DNA of 64,000 bases from Elymus sibiricus (lineage: Eukaryota; Streptophyta; Magnoliopsida; Poales; Poaceae): positions 270,700,288 through 270,764,287 of the forward strand of contig CM077673.1 of the NCBI GenBank assembly GCA_039707655.1, read 5' to 3'. The notes under the pieces are model-generated. The model was not told the DNA's origin. It ran no database searches and worked only from the letters and a program-made list of their open reading frames with translations. Positions 35,045 to 47,043 of this stretch are shown piece after piece. The stretch's first letter is position 1; the number at the start of each line of letters is the position of its first letter. Both the position numbers and the translations under genes were made by a program.

Positions 35045-35794
35045 TCAAGTATTGTCATCTTTGGTTTTGGATCCATAGGATGCCCTCATGATTGATTCAT
35101 ATGGTGGCTTAATTCTTGTTCTAGGGAAGTGTTCCATACCCTCTCTTAGTGGAAATTGAAAACGAATATTGCCTTCTTTCATATCAATCATGGCACCTAT
35201 AGTGCATAAAAACGGTCTAATCACGGCACCTATAGTGCGTAAAAACGGTCTACCAAGTATAACGGGACAAGACGGATTGCAATAAATATCAAGCACAATA
35301 AAATCTATGGGCACATAGTTCCTATTTGCAAGAATAATAACAACATTAATTCTTCCCAAAGGCTTTTTAATAGTAGAATCCGCCAAGTGCAAATTAAGAG
35401 AACATTCTTCAATATTGGTAAGACCAAGCACATCACATAAAGATTTCGGAATCGTGGAAACACTAGCACCCAAATCACACAAAGCAAAGCACTCATAATT
35501 TTTAATCTTGACTTTAATGGTAGGTTCCCAATCATGTAATTTTCTAGGAATAGAAATCTCCAACTCCAACTTTTCTTCAAAAGACTTCATCATGGCATCA
35601 ACGATATGTTTAGTAAAAGATTTATTTTGCTCATAAGCATGGGGTGAATTCAGCATGGATTGCAGCAAAGAAATACATTCAATCAAGGAGCAACTATCAT
35701 AATTAAAGTCTTTGCAATCCAAAATAGTGGGCACATCACTAGTTAAAGTTTTGACCTCTTCAAACCCGCTTTCATCAAAATTTTCACCCTCCAA
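35045..35794 (-). CDS. Retropepsin-like protease region of element E
   Basis: An open frame of 249 codons on the minus strand. The core is FALCDLGASVSTIPKSL (Asp-protease DxGA motif, here DLGA), then a VLDI strand and the ILGRPFLRTIGA segment that closes the retropepsin fold. The segment (G)RPFLxTIGAxI is duplicated in tandem (35174-35240), an in-frame repeat absent from usual proteases. Upstream of the core is a segment with KSFEEKLELEIS. It lies downstream of the gag frames and probably belonged to one gag-pro polyprotein. Whether it is active is unknown. Confidence 0.75.
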   Translation of the reverse strand: MEGENFDESGFEEVKTLTSDVPTILDCKDFNYDSCSLIECISLLQSMLNSPHAYEQNKSFTKHIVDAMMKSFEEKLELEISIPRKLHDWEPTIKVKIKNYECFALCDLGASVSTIPKSLCDVLGLTNIEECSLNLHLADSTIKKPLGRINVVIILANRNYVPIDFIVLDIYCNPSCPVILGRPFLRTIGAVIRPFLCTIGAMIDMKEGNIRFQFPLREGMEHFPRTRIKPPYESIMRASYGSKTKDDNT

Positions 35795-35905
35795 ATTAGT
35801 GGGACGCCTTCTAGCTAAACTTGACTCTACTTCAGTCCCTTTATCTTAAATTTTAATATTACTAAACAAGAATCAATAGTAGAAATACCAATCACTTTAA
35901 GATCT

Positions 35906-37139
35906 TCATCTTTTTTTATGAAGGCAATCACTAGAAAACGATTTTTCTAAGATTTCTCTTTTAGCTCTAAGCATAGCGGGTCTTTTCTTACTTTCATCCA
36001 TAGAGACATATAAAGCTTTAATAGATTCATCAATCTTAGGCACAAAAGATTTCAACTTGAGATTTTCAACATCATGAGAAATTCTATCAATGCTTCTAGA
36101 CATATCATCAATCTTATTCAGTTTTTCTTCTATCGTAGTATTGAAAGCCTTTTGCGCATTGATAAATTCTTTAATATTACTCTCAAGATCAGAGGTGTTC
36201 CTATTATTATTGTAAGAAGAATTACCATAGGAATTACCATAATTATTAGAGGAATTTCCAGGAAAAGGCCTAGGATTAAAATTACCTCTATAAGCATTGT
36301 TATTGAAATTGTTTCGCGAGACAAAGTTCACATCTACGGAATCACTATATTGCTCAAGGTAGACAAAGGCACATCATTAAGATCAATAGGAGCATTTTTG
36401 CTAGCAACCAATTTCATCAAAGCATCAACCTTATCACTCAAAGTACTAATTTCTTCAACCGAATTAACTTTTTTACTAGTAGGTGCTCTTTTGGTATGCC
36501 ATTGTGAATAATTTGCCATGATATTATCTAGCAATTTAGTAGCTTCACCCAAAGTAACCTCCATAAAAGTACCACCCGTAGCGGAATCTAAAAGATTTCT
36601 AGAGACAAAATTCAACCCCGCATAAAAAAATTGTATGATCATCCAAAGACTTAAACCATGAGTAGGACAATTTCTTAGCATCAACTTCATTATTTCCCAA
36701 GATTGTGCAACATGTTCATGCTCAAGTTGCTTAAAATTCATGATTTTTGTCCTAAGGGAAATAATTTTCACGGGCGGAAAATACTTAGTAATAAAAGCAT
36801 CCTTGCACTTATTCCAAGAATCGATACTATTGCGAGGCAAAGAGGAAAACCAATTTTTTGCATGATCCCGCAAGGAAAAAGGAAATAATTTCAACTTCAC
36901 TATATCATTGTCCACATCTTTTTCTTTTGCATATCACACAATTCTACGAACGTGTTTAGATGGGACGCGTCATCCTCATTAGGATTACCGGCAAATTGAT
37001 CTGTCATAACAAGGTTCAACAAAGCGGCATTAATATCACAAGACTCCGCACTAGTGGCGGGAGGAGCAATCGGAGTACTAATAAAATCATTGTTATTAGT
37101 ATTGTAAAAATCACACAACTTGGTGTTTTCTTGAGTCAT
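35906..37139 (-). pseudogene. gag of element E, two frameshifts
   Basis: The start at 37139 (MTQENTKLCDFYN) runs to an A-rich tract near 36925, where the frame shifts. 36915-36334 then holds the retrotransposon gag core: KLFPFSLRDHAKNWFSSLP, KYFPP and FKQLEHEHVAQSWE. A second shift near 36350 leads to 36331-35906, with an Asn-rich NFNPRPFPGNSSNNYGNSYG and a coiled-coil segment (EEKLNKIDDMSRSIDRIS). Length and order fit gypsy gag without a clear zinc knuckle. Non-functional as it stands. Confidence 0.8.
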
Positions 37140-37370
37140 CGTGAATACACAAACAAGATTGCAAGCAAGCAAGAGATCTGACAAGAAAAAGGCAAACGAA
37201 AAAAAGGGCGAATAAAACGACAAATTGGTGAAGTGGGGGAGAGGGAAATGAGAGGCAAATGGCAAATAATGTAATTGCAAGGAGATGAGATTTGTGATTA
37301 AGAACATGGTAGATGATGATGGAGTCTCCTCGGCACCTGAGATTGGCACGTAGAAGAGACCGCTTCCGTC

Positions 37371-37396
37371 CCCGGCAACGGCGCCAGAAATTCCTT
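37371..37396 (-). promoter_or_regulatory. Primer-binding region of element E
   Basis: The minus strand reads AAGGAATTTCTGGCGCCG followed by TTGCCGGGG next to the 5' LTR, the same motif as in element B. Confidence 0.7.
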
Positions 37397-38980
37397 TGAC
37401 GTGGCTTGAGATTGCCTCGGTATTTCCCCAAAGAGGAAGGGATGATGCAGCATAGCGACGGTAAGTATTTCCCTCAATTATGAAACCAAGGTTATCGAAC
37501 CAGTAGGAGGATCACCACCACCCAATAAGCAACACCTGCACACAAATAACAAATACTTGCAACCCGACGCGAAAGAGAGGTTGTCAATCTCTCTACGGTA
37601 AAAAGATAGATTAGGTAATGATAGATAGGAGAGATAGATCTCTCAAGAACACAAAATAAGAAGAGCAATAAAACGTGCAGCAATATGTTTTTGAATTTTT
37701 GGTTTTGTAGATTTGAAAACAAAGAGGCAAAAAGATAGATCGGAAAGCAATATGTTGGAAAAGTAGACCCGGGGGCCGTAGGATTCACTAGTGGCTTCTC
37801 TCATGAGTATAGCACACGGTGGGTGAACAAATTACGATTGGGCAATTGATAGAAGATCAAATAATCATGACGATATCCAAGGCGATGATCATTATATAGG
37901 CATCACGTCCATGATAAGTAGACCGACTCCTGCCTGCATCTACCACTATCACTCCACACATTGACCGCTATCCAGCATGCATCTAGTGTATTAAGTTCAT
38001 GGGAAAATGGAGTAATGCAATAAGAACGATGACATGATGTAGACAAGATCTATTCATGTTGGAATAGACCCCATCTTGTTATCCTTAATGGCAATGATGC
38101 ATGTGTGCCTTGCTGTACCTTCTGTCACTGGGAAAGGACACCGCAAGATCGAACCCATCACAAAGCACCTCTTCCCATGGCAAGAAAAATCAATCTAGTT
38201 GGCCTAACTAAACCAAAGATTCGAAGAAGAAATACGAGGCTATAAGTAATCATGCATATAAGAGATCAAAGAAGACTCAAATAATATTCATGGATAGAAA
38301 CTGATCATGAACTCAAAATTCATCGGATCCCAACAAACACACTGCAAAAGTTTACATCAAATAGATCTCCAAGAGACCATTGTATTGTGAATCATAAGAG
38401 AGAGAGAGAGAGAGAGAGAGAGGAAGCCATCTAGCTACTGCCTACGGATCCGTAGGTCTATGGTGGACTACTCACGCATCATCGGAGAGGCACCTATAAG
38501 AAGATGAACCCCTCTATGATGGTGTTTAGATCGCGGTTCTGGAACTTGCAGCGGCTGGAATTGTGTTTCGTTGACTCCCCTAGGGTTTTCTGAATATTTG
38601 AGAATTTATAGGCATCAGAGGCGGTGGAGAGGGGCCTCGTGGAGGGCACAACCCATCAGGGCGCGCCGGGGGCCCCCTGGCGCGCCCTAGTGGGTTGTGC
38701 TCTCCACAGCCCACCTTCCTGGCTCTTTTTTGGCCCACTGGGTGTCTTCTGGTCCATAAAAAAATCTCCAAAAAGTTTCGTCGCGATTGGACTCCGTTTG
38801 GTACTGATATTCTGCGAAGTAAAAAACAAGCAAAAAACAACAACTGGCACTTTGGCACTATGTCAATTGGTTAGTCCCTAAAAATGATATAAAGTTGTTA
38901 TAAAATGATTGTAAAACATCCAGAATGATAATATAACACATGGAACAAGCAAAAATTATAGATACGTTGGAGACATATCA
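37397..38980 (-). repeat. 5' LTR of element E
   Basis: 1,584 bp. It contains a GA microsatellite at 38397-38422 that is longer than in the 3' LTR. The inverted GGCGCGCC motifs are at 38660-38690. Confidence 0.9.
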
Positions 38981-41097
38981 GGCGGCCCTTGCCATGTATT
39001 CATCGGTTTCACACAGGGGGTCAGCCTTTCGGATGAGCCGGCGTCTAGCGGCGACGTCCTCGTCAATTCAGACAGCACATCATCCACAGGCGATACAGAG
39101 TCAATCTGCCCTCTTTATGATGGCGGACTTAGGGGCTCACTAGAGACCGAAGCCCCTGAAGAATACAATGAGTCGCCTCGACAAGTCGCTGTCTACATGG
39201 CGGGGGCTACGGCGGTTCCAGATCCATTCTGGCGGGTCAACTAAAACGCCAGCTCAAGCTATGGCTGATCACATGGCCGAGATGGCAAAACTCATGGATA
39301 CCCCGGTCACTGCGGAAAACCAGGAAGAGCGCAATGTGGATTTAACCAAATTGCGTAGTCAAATAATTGAGGTACAGAAGGAGATAGATGCTGAAAACGC
39401 ACGGATGGCGGATCTGCAAGCTCGCATACATCCAGAGAGGCATCGGAGGCAGTTTACGAGAGAAGACGCCATCGTGGACTCCCTCCGAACCTTGAGCCAC
39501 AACAGCTTTTTAACACCCCACAACAGACACCGGGAACTGTTCAGCAACCCGGGAATCGGCAAGAGGAACCGGCCCAACCCCCGCCGGCTCAATCCCCGCC
39601 TCGGCGATTTCAGACGCCACGGTGCCACTTCTCCAATCCTGTTGACAACATGTTGGCTGCAACCCGGAATTTGGAAGCATTGGCTATTAACGGAAACTCC
39701 CCTCTTGAGGTTGATGCTAGAAACGCCATCGAGATGCTAAAAACTGTTGTGGTACAATAGGCACAATATTCGTACAGCCGGGATCTGATGCATTCCACTC
39801 CCTACGCTAGCAAAGGCCGTCATGTGGAGTCCCCGGCTGTCTCTAGCAGTGGGCGAAGACAGCGGCTTCAGGTTTCTCCAACCCATCTCATGCCATCAGA
39901 CGCCCAGGCAGTTGTTGATGCTGCGAGAGGTGCACGACAGGCAGAAGCAGAAGCAGCAGCACGGGCGATCCGGCAGCTTCACCCTCAACCGACGAGTTTG
40001 GGGGCTAGGTCCAACAGTAGGACGATTGGTATACCATGCTTATCCCCGGCGCTCCACGCAAAGCGCATGCCCAAAGATTTCAAGGGGCCTCGTAAGGTGC
40101 CAAACTACACGGCAGATCTTGAGCCGGCGTCTTGGATTGAGAGTTGTGAGTTGGCAATGGACATGCTGGATGTCAGCGACGCTGTCTGTGCTAAATACTT
40201 AACCATGATGTTGGAAGGACCGGCTCGGACATGGTTGAAAAACTTGCCACCTAACTCCATCAACACATGGACTGAGCTAAAAGAGCGATTCATCAAGAAT
40301 TTCCATGGAACCTGCAAGAAGCCTATGACGATAGTAGATCTACAACATTGCATTCAACGAGTAGACAAGTCGGCTCACCATTGGACTCGTCGGGTCGCGG
40401 AAATCATCCACTCGTCGGACAGCATCACGGCGGCTTAGGCAGTCCTAATATTGGAAAAGAACTGCCACTTCCAGCCTTTGGTCCAGAAGCTCGGACGGCT
40501 CAAGCGAAAGGCACAAGACATGGGGGACTTGATGGACGTCCTCACCAGATATGCCGAGTCAGATAGCACGAAGGATCCCGGCTCAGACAAGGACAAGACC
40601 TCCAAAGGCAAAAATGCTGAAGGAGGGAAAGGTCAGCACGGTCCAGGAGGCAACCAGGGGCTCAAAATAGTAAGCGGAAGCAGCCGGATGGTGGGTCAGA
40701 CTTTGTGGCCAACACTAATACAGGTTTCAAGAACCAGCGCCAGAACGTTCGACCCGGAGGAGCTTACAATGGGAATAAACCTCGCAATTATGAGGAGGCA
40801 CTTAAAGCGCCTTGCCCTAAACACAGCACCCAAGATAAGCCGGCTAGCCACTCTTGGGAGAATTGTTATATCATCCAAGAGTTCCGTAGCCAGTCTTTCC
40901 AAAATAACTCAGGAGGCAATGGTGGAGGACACCCAGGTCAACATGGACCTGGCGGGTCACAAGGTGGCCCAGGGGCTGGTTTTCAACATCAGGGAAACCA
41001 TGGCAATGGGCAACATCTTGGCCAGGGCAATCAGCATAATAACCAAGGGGAATTTCAAAGTAATCCAAAGCAGTTGAATAACGGTCAGTACCACTAG

Positions 41098-42489
41098 CCC
41101 CTGAATCCCTGATTGAAATTCATAACTCTGGAGGGTATCAAAGAAGAAATCTTATGTCTCCAAGAGGGAAATAAGCCGGCCCTGGAACACCAGTGGCCTT
41201 ATTAAACTTAGCTTTGCCGACTCCTTTTTTGTAATTTCTTCCCCCCTTGCAGACTTCTGTATATACTTCTTTATGTTTCAAGTATGAATAAAGCCGGCGT
41301 ATTTTGTCGTTTCAACTTACAAGATGAGTTGAGGTCTTTATTTTCTGAAACAAAGGGCACTTGGGGGCTTCCGACTCATCGAGTCTAGCTTTCTCACCCT
41401 TTTGACCCGGCATAACAATGCCACCTTATTAAGGGCATTTGGGGGCTTCCAGCCCACCGGGCTTAGCTTTCTCACCCTCTTGACCCGGCAAAAATAAATG
41501 CCATATATGGTTAAACCTGCCTGTATGCTTGATGCGACACCGATCAGATGACCCCGTGAACTCTTGATGAGTCAATCCTTTTTGGACGCAGAACTTGTTA
41601 AGGTTAAAACACCGGCTTGAGTCATGAGAGAGCCGGCATATGGAAAGCTAGGATAAACCATGGGTTATCATACCCGCTTCATTGAAGCAAGACCCAAGCC
41701 TCGAAAGCCGGTCTTTTCATATCGAGCCTCGAAAGCCGGCAGATTATCTCAGTATTATGATCATATGTCCTTTGCATTAAGGCTAGGACCATCAAAAGTG
41801 CCCCCAAACGAGGCTACCTTATATTTCTAACATTTGAGAAATAGTCCCCAAAACGAGTACTATGTGCTGAAACTCATCACATAAAAATGTTTTGGGCACG
41901 ACCCTGTTTTTTACCGGTTTATGTATGAAATGACCAGGTTATCGGCTGCATGACAGCACACAATTATGTTATTGCCTAAAAAGGCTAACAAAGGACCTCA
42001 AGCTTGGACATCAATTTTGTCCAAGACTCATTGAGCCGGCTTATCAATTTTTCTTACTCGGCTTGTTTATTATAGCAAGTTTCATGTTCAAAAGTATTGC
42101 CGGCTCATGCTTCAAGGGCCGGGTTGAACAATTGAGTATGCATGCGCAACCAATTGACAAGTTATCCTACAATCCTCAACATTGTTGAAAGAGGAATAGA
42201 TTGTTAAATCAAGAAGATCAAAGGCCGGCTCATATTGCCCAGCTTTACCTTATCAAAAGGCCCGTCGATAGAAAGACGGTGGGCGGACAGGGTGGTGAAG
42301 TGGCAAATAAGTATCTTGCATCAAAAGTGCAAAACGTGCACGATGGCACAACAAAAGTTTTTGGCTATCCCTATTACATGCTTAAGGAAGCCATCAATTG
42401 TTTTTTCACCCATACTCGGGGGCTTGAGTTGACAAGGTAACGGTTGAAGAAGTTTAAGTCGCCGACTGCATCATCCGGGTCAATGGCGG
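41098..42489 (+). other. Non-coding spacer of element D between gag and antisense gene
   Basis: A polyadenylation-like AATAAAG occurs at 41287. Two copies of a ~90-bp unit with GGGGGCTTCC and CTTAGCTTTCTCACCCT lie at 41350-41490. GCCGGCT-type motifs recur. No open frame is supported. Confidence 0.6.
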
Positions 42490-45400
42490 CTAATCTTGCG
42501 CGTGAGACGCCTCCGGGTTATCCACCGATTGGTCTTCTGGCTCCTGTATCTGAAGATCATCCGCGTACCAGTTGCAATGAGATAAAGCCTGGAACACAGC
42601 CTCATCATCCAGAATTGAAGATGGATCAACTTCAGGGGCAAAGACATGCTCACGCCGTTGAGGATCCAGACTTTTTGTTATAAAATCAGGTGGTGGAATC
42701 CGAGTATGATTGGTGCCATAAGCCGCTTGATAGCTCCTCAGTTTCATCTCAGAAACCAGCTGAGTCGGCAGAATTTGAGCATCCTTGACACAAGCCGCGT
42801 AATCCTCCTGGGAGAATTCTGACCCGTCATTTTTAAATTCGGGGAAGCCCTTTGCCAGCTCTGCTGGATCAAGCTCTTCTCAGTAAGCTAAAGCCCGACT
42901 CAATGCATATATCGCGCCAGATCGGGCGGCTGATCTTTTTAGCTCCGGAATATGCTGAGGGATAATGGAAAGATTTTCCAATACATTCTTGATATTCTTT
43001 AAGGGTTTCCTATCCCCCAGTGTCGCCTTAATTGCAAGATGGCTCCTAGTGTAGAGCTGCAACGTCAGAGAATAAACAACATTGAGCATGAGCAGACTGT
43101 TATCATAAAAACTGCTAGTCCGGGGGCCTGCAAAATAGAATCGATGCATGAGTCGCCGGGCGCATTATATCTATATTTCAAGGAGACACGAGGCTATATA
43201 CACTTACCAAAAATAGTTTGGGCCATTTGGGCAATATGCCGTTTTAACCCGGGCAAGTCCTCGGTAATGGGTTTGAGCCGGCCCTCAGCATCCTCTGCAC
43301 GCTTAAGCAGAGCCGTCTTTTCATCTTCAAAGGATTTCTTCTCTTTTAAGAAACCTGCTTTGGTGTTTTCGAGCTCGATCAAAGAGAGGCAAAGTTTTTC
43401 TTCAAATTCTGCTTGGGAAGTCTGCCTTTTTTCCAGGTCTTTTTTCAAACTGGCCGCGCTGGATTCGGCTGTCTTCAAAGCTTCCTGCATCATAAGTGAA
43501 AGTTTATACCAAGTCCCAAGCAAATTGCAAAGCAATATATTTGGCACTTGGGGGCTAGTGTATTTCAGCTCTTTTTTTACATTGAAGATGTGAACGAGAC
43601 CCGGCTCATCTCAAGGAGATGAGCCGGCCCTTGGGGGCTACAGGTCGAAAGCTCTTCAAAAGTTACTATATAAAAGATCCGACTCATCTCAGGAAGATGA
43701 GCCGGCCCTTGGGGGCTACAGGTTGAAAGCTCTTCAAAGGATATTACAAAAAGACCCGACTTATCTCAGGAAGATGAGCCGGCTCTTGGGGGCTACAGGT
43801 TGAGTCAGACAAACATTCGCAAGACCCAGCTTATCTTAGAAAGACAAAGATGGGCCTTGGGGGCTACAAAAGGATATATGATGAGAGCATGTAAAGGAAA
43901 ACATACCTCATATTTATTTTTCATCATGCTAACAAGGCCGATTTCCATCTCACGGCTTGTAGCCAGACGGTCTAAGCAGGAAGCATGAAGATCTTCGACA
44001 CTAAAGCTCTCATAATTTGGAAGTTCCAACTTGGTCTTCCCTTTTTCTTGCAGTGCCGCTTCATCCTTAGCAACAACTGTTGACAACACCCTGGAAATCT
44101 CAGGAGCAGTATAACTCGTCCCAGTAATAATAACTTCAGGGGTATCTTTGTTTGTCACTAAAGGATTGGGCGGGTCAAGGTTAACTGCTGATGTAGCTTC
44201 AACAGTTACGACATCAATATTGATTGATTCAGATGGAGGGGGGAAATCGTTTTGGATATCCTGAGGGTCTTCAGGATGATCAACATGGATTTCATGAGCC
44301 GCCGGATCAGGAAGCTCCGGCTCAGGGGCCTCCGGGTTAACAGAAGACCCGTCAGTCTTCCTTTTCTTGGCTTTGGCCCTGCCAAGTTAAAAAAAGTATA
44401 ATATGAAAAATGGAAAAAAACAATAGTTTACTCAAACAGATGAGTTGATGAGGAATTTACCCTTGATTGATGACAAAGGGCGCCAGCTTGGACGCAGTCG
44501 ATTCATCCGACGAAGGTGGCGTTTCTTGATTAACCAAGGCACAGGAGTCAAAACATTGACACATCAAGTCGGAGTTTCTTTGGAAGTTTGGAACATTAAG
44601 TACCTTGGCTGATCGCTTTCTGGCGACTGATTTATCAGGTAAGCCTTCAACAAGATCGCCACTCCCACTTCGGGTTTGACGCCTAGACTGGTGCTAGGTT
44701 TTCTTCAAAATAAAGTAAGGATCGAGATGAGCGTCCGGGTGAGAAAAGCCTACCTTCCGAATAACCCGCCTTGTTTTCAGCGGAGGCAGAGGATCTGAGT
44801 CGGAAGAGATGGAAATTACCTCGACATCACCTGCACGGGTCATTTCGACATCACCCTAAAGAGGAAAAGGCGTTAGATAAATTCGATGAAATATAAACAA
44901 AAGATTAATTTTACCTCTGAACGGGTATCAGTGGCAGCTGTTTCGTCCATATGAGACGGACCTTGTGCAGCCGCCTTATTTTTCTTCTTGCTCGGGGCGG
45001 CTTTGGACTTGTTAGCCGCGGTCTTGGTACGTTTCCGATTCCAGAAAGAAGAGGTAGCCTGCAAAATCAAACACTCAGATCAAGAAAGCAAAGGCTCAAA
45101 GCTCATTCAAAAGTCGGATTAATATCTTAGAGGTTTTGTACCGGAGGAGCCGGGTTAAAGGCGTAGAAAGGTTTCAACCCGTCTTTGTTGCAAGTCTCCT
45201 GGTTTTCACCTAGCAACTTCTTCACCATCCGGTTTACTTCACCGGCCTCCAAGGAAAAATTGCTGTACCGTTGAGCGTCGTTCAAGTTGCCAGAATAGGT
45301 ACACATTAAGCCACTGCGTAGGCTTAATGGAAGAATCCTCCAAGATACCCAACACCGGGTCAAGTCGACCCCCGTCAAACTATTGGCTAGCAGAGCCCTC

Positions 45401-46026
45401 AACTTTGGATAAACATGGGCATGTTGGGAGCGTTCCTCTGGAGGAGCCCAACCTGGAAGCTCAAGATCCATGGGAAGGCGGTTGGGCCTATAACCCGGCA
45501 AGGGATTTTCATCAGCAGGAGCGGTGTTTCGACAATAAAACCAAGTCCTGTTCCACCCTTTAGGGTGGCTTGGTAAGGTGGCAGCAGGAAAAAGGACGTC
45601 CTTCCGCCTTTGGATCGAAACCCCGCCAAGTTCTAAGCCGGGACCATCCGCGCACTCTGTTTGCCGGTTCAAATAGAAAAACTCCCTAAAGAGGGAGACA
45701 GTGGGTTCCGTCTGAAGATACACCTCATAAAATACATGGAACTGGCAAAGGTTCGTTATGGAGTTGGGAGACAAGTCTTGAGGATGGATATCGAAAAAGT
45801 GTAAGACGTCCCGGAAGAATTTCGACCCGAGAGGTGAAAAAACCCTCTGTAGGTGATCCAAAAATATCACCACTTCTCCCTCCTGGGGGTTTGGGGTCTC
45901 CTCTCCAAGGATGACTCGCCAGCAAACCACATTTTGAGGCGGCAGAAACCCATGTTCCTCATAATCCTTTAAGTGAACATCAGAAACTTGAGTTGCCACC
46001 CAGTTGCAGGCTTTTGACTCTGACAT
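42490..46026 (-). pseudogene. Seven-exon antisense gene of element D (putative gypsy-type transposon domain protein), one nonsense codon
   Basis: Exons on the minus strand: 46026-45142, 45058-44915, 44855-44754, 44693-44461, 44378-43907, 43484-43208, 43127-42490. Each intron is GT..AG and every junction keeps frame; the total is 2,751 bases, 917 codons. Exon 1 encodes a domain like the Pfam family named putative gypsy type transposon (PF04195 by recall), with EEHGFLPPQNVVCWRVILGE and FSPLGSKFFRDVLHFF. Exons 2-5 are basic and acidic linkers. Exon 6 is a coiled coil (KKDLEKRQTSQAEFEEKL). The sole break is TGA at 42880-42882; the frame then continues 130 codons to 42490. An upstream in-frame Met at 46101 is possible. 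Function unknown. Confidence 0.8.
43575..43870 (-). repeat. ~83-bp tandem repeats in intron 5 of the antisense gene
   Basis: About three and a half copies contain GATGAGCCGGCCCTTGGGGG followed by CTACAGGTTGAAAGCTC. They lie wholly between the proposed donor at 43906 and acceptor at 43485. Confidence 0.8.
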
Positions 46027-47043
46027 AATGAGTCGCCTGGATAAAGTAAAAGAGGGCGGCTTAAGTAAATGGTTCAAGTAAAATGATCTAAATATTTGCA
46101 AAAAAGGGCAAGCCTGGTAAAGAACTAGAGTCTATACAATGGCTTAAATGCATGATGAGTTACAAATATTAAGCCGGCAGAAGGGCGACTTGTGCTAAGA
46201 CAATAGGTTTTTGGGAATTTTGCTAAGTACGAGACAAACAAGTTTCTCCCGAAGCCGCAACAATTTTGGATCTAAGAATAGTTCAAAAGGCGAGAATACT
46301 CACTAGCCCTAGCAGGAGGGCATGGAAGCAACGACGGTACGGTTCATCTAATACTAGGAAGGATTAAGACATATCATACACGAAACGGAGTTGGTGTCTC
46401 TACCACTCTACTTTGGTGATTATTTTTGCGTGGTCTACTCACAGAGCTAGCAATGGAGATGAACCGGAGAAAAGTTTTCGAAGAACTCGAAAGAACCTCG
46501 AGGTGCTATAATTGATCTAGGTCAGAAGAAAGATGACTTACTCGAGCGGGCGACCGGTGGCGGGGAAGCGCGCGGAGGATTGACTAACGTAGAAAGAATG
46601 CCGTGATGACCTCGAGGAAGACCGCCAAGATGAGGAGGCTGCGGCGGTGGCACGAGGAGCTTCCGGACTCGAGGAAGAAGAAGAAGCAAAGAGAGGAAGT
46701 GGAAAGTGAATCCAGGGCCTTTCGGTAAATATTTAAAGGGAAGGAGCCCGAAGAGGCAACTGACAGGCACGATAATCGAGGGAACACATTAAATTTCGGG
46801 AAGCAAAAATGCCTCGATTTTCGAGATAAGCAGATATGACCAGATTCGCCATGATGTCATTATTGTTCTTCTAGATTGATGGCAGATGATGTCACAATAA
46901 ATGAACACTGGAAAAATGACAAGTGAGGAAGCGGAACAAGCCGGCGTTTTGGAATTCCTAGAAGACAAACAGTCCAAGGATGAGCCGCCAAAAGAAGGAA
47001 AGATCTATTGACATGAACGGATTCAAATCAATTTCGGGCCTAA
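46027..47043 (-). promoter_or_regulatory. Upstream region of the antisense gene
   Basis: On the minus strand a TATA-like TTTAAATATTTA (46737-46726) is followed by a CT-rich leader (46705-46660), a plausible promoter about 700 bp before the start codon. This is inference only. The rest up to the 3' LTR shows no other gene, and the D polypurine tract before 47044 is not distinct. Confidence 0.35.

Larger units (their letters stand above)
30993..38980 (-). mobile_element. Element E: full-length Sabrina-type gypsy, gag and protease only (TSD GGCGA/GGCGG)
   Basis: It is inserted in D's gag, 7,988 bp. LTRs are at 37397-38980 (5') and 30993-32553 (3'). The flanks are GGCGA (30988-30992) and GGCGG (38981-38985), a TSD with one change. 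The minus strand has PBS, gag (two frameshifts), protease, then about 2.4 kb of non-coding DNA and a purine tract. RT and integrase are absent. Same family as element A. Confidence 0.9.
30814..41097 (+). pseudogene. gag of element D, split by element E and frameshifted
   Basis: The start at 30814 (MVKNRRDRIYEP) runs to 30992; after removing E with one TSD copy the frame continues from 38981 to a stop at 39241-39243. A shifted frame carries a coiled-coil part (LRSQIIEVQKEIDAENARM, about 39350-39410). Another from 39788 carries the gag core: FKGPRKVPNYTADLEPASW, MMLEGPARTWLKNLPPNSI and IVDLQHCIQR (about 40075-40350), with a stop at 40436. The tail is Gly/Gln/His-rich and basic to 41097; no zinc knuckle is evident. 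At least three frame changes plus stops make it non-functional. Gag would form the particle that packages the element RNA. Confidence 0.75.

Noticed and set aside
44577..44604. An extra intron between two parts of exon 4 of the antisense gene
   Set aside because: Splicing at 44603/44578 would throw the frame out, while reading straight through keeps it open to 44461.
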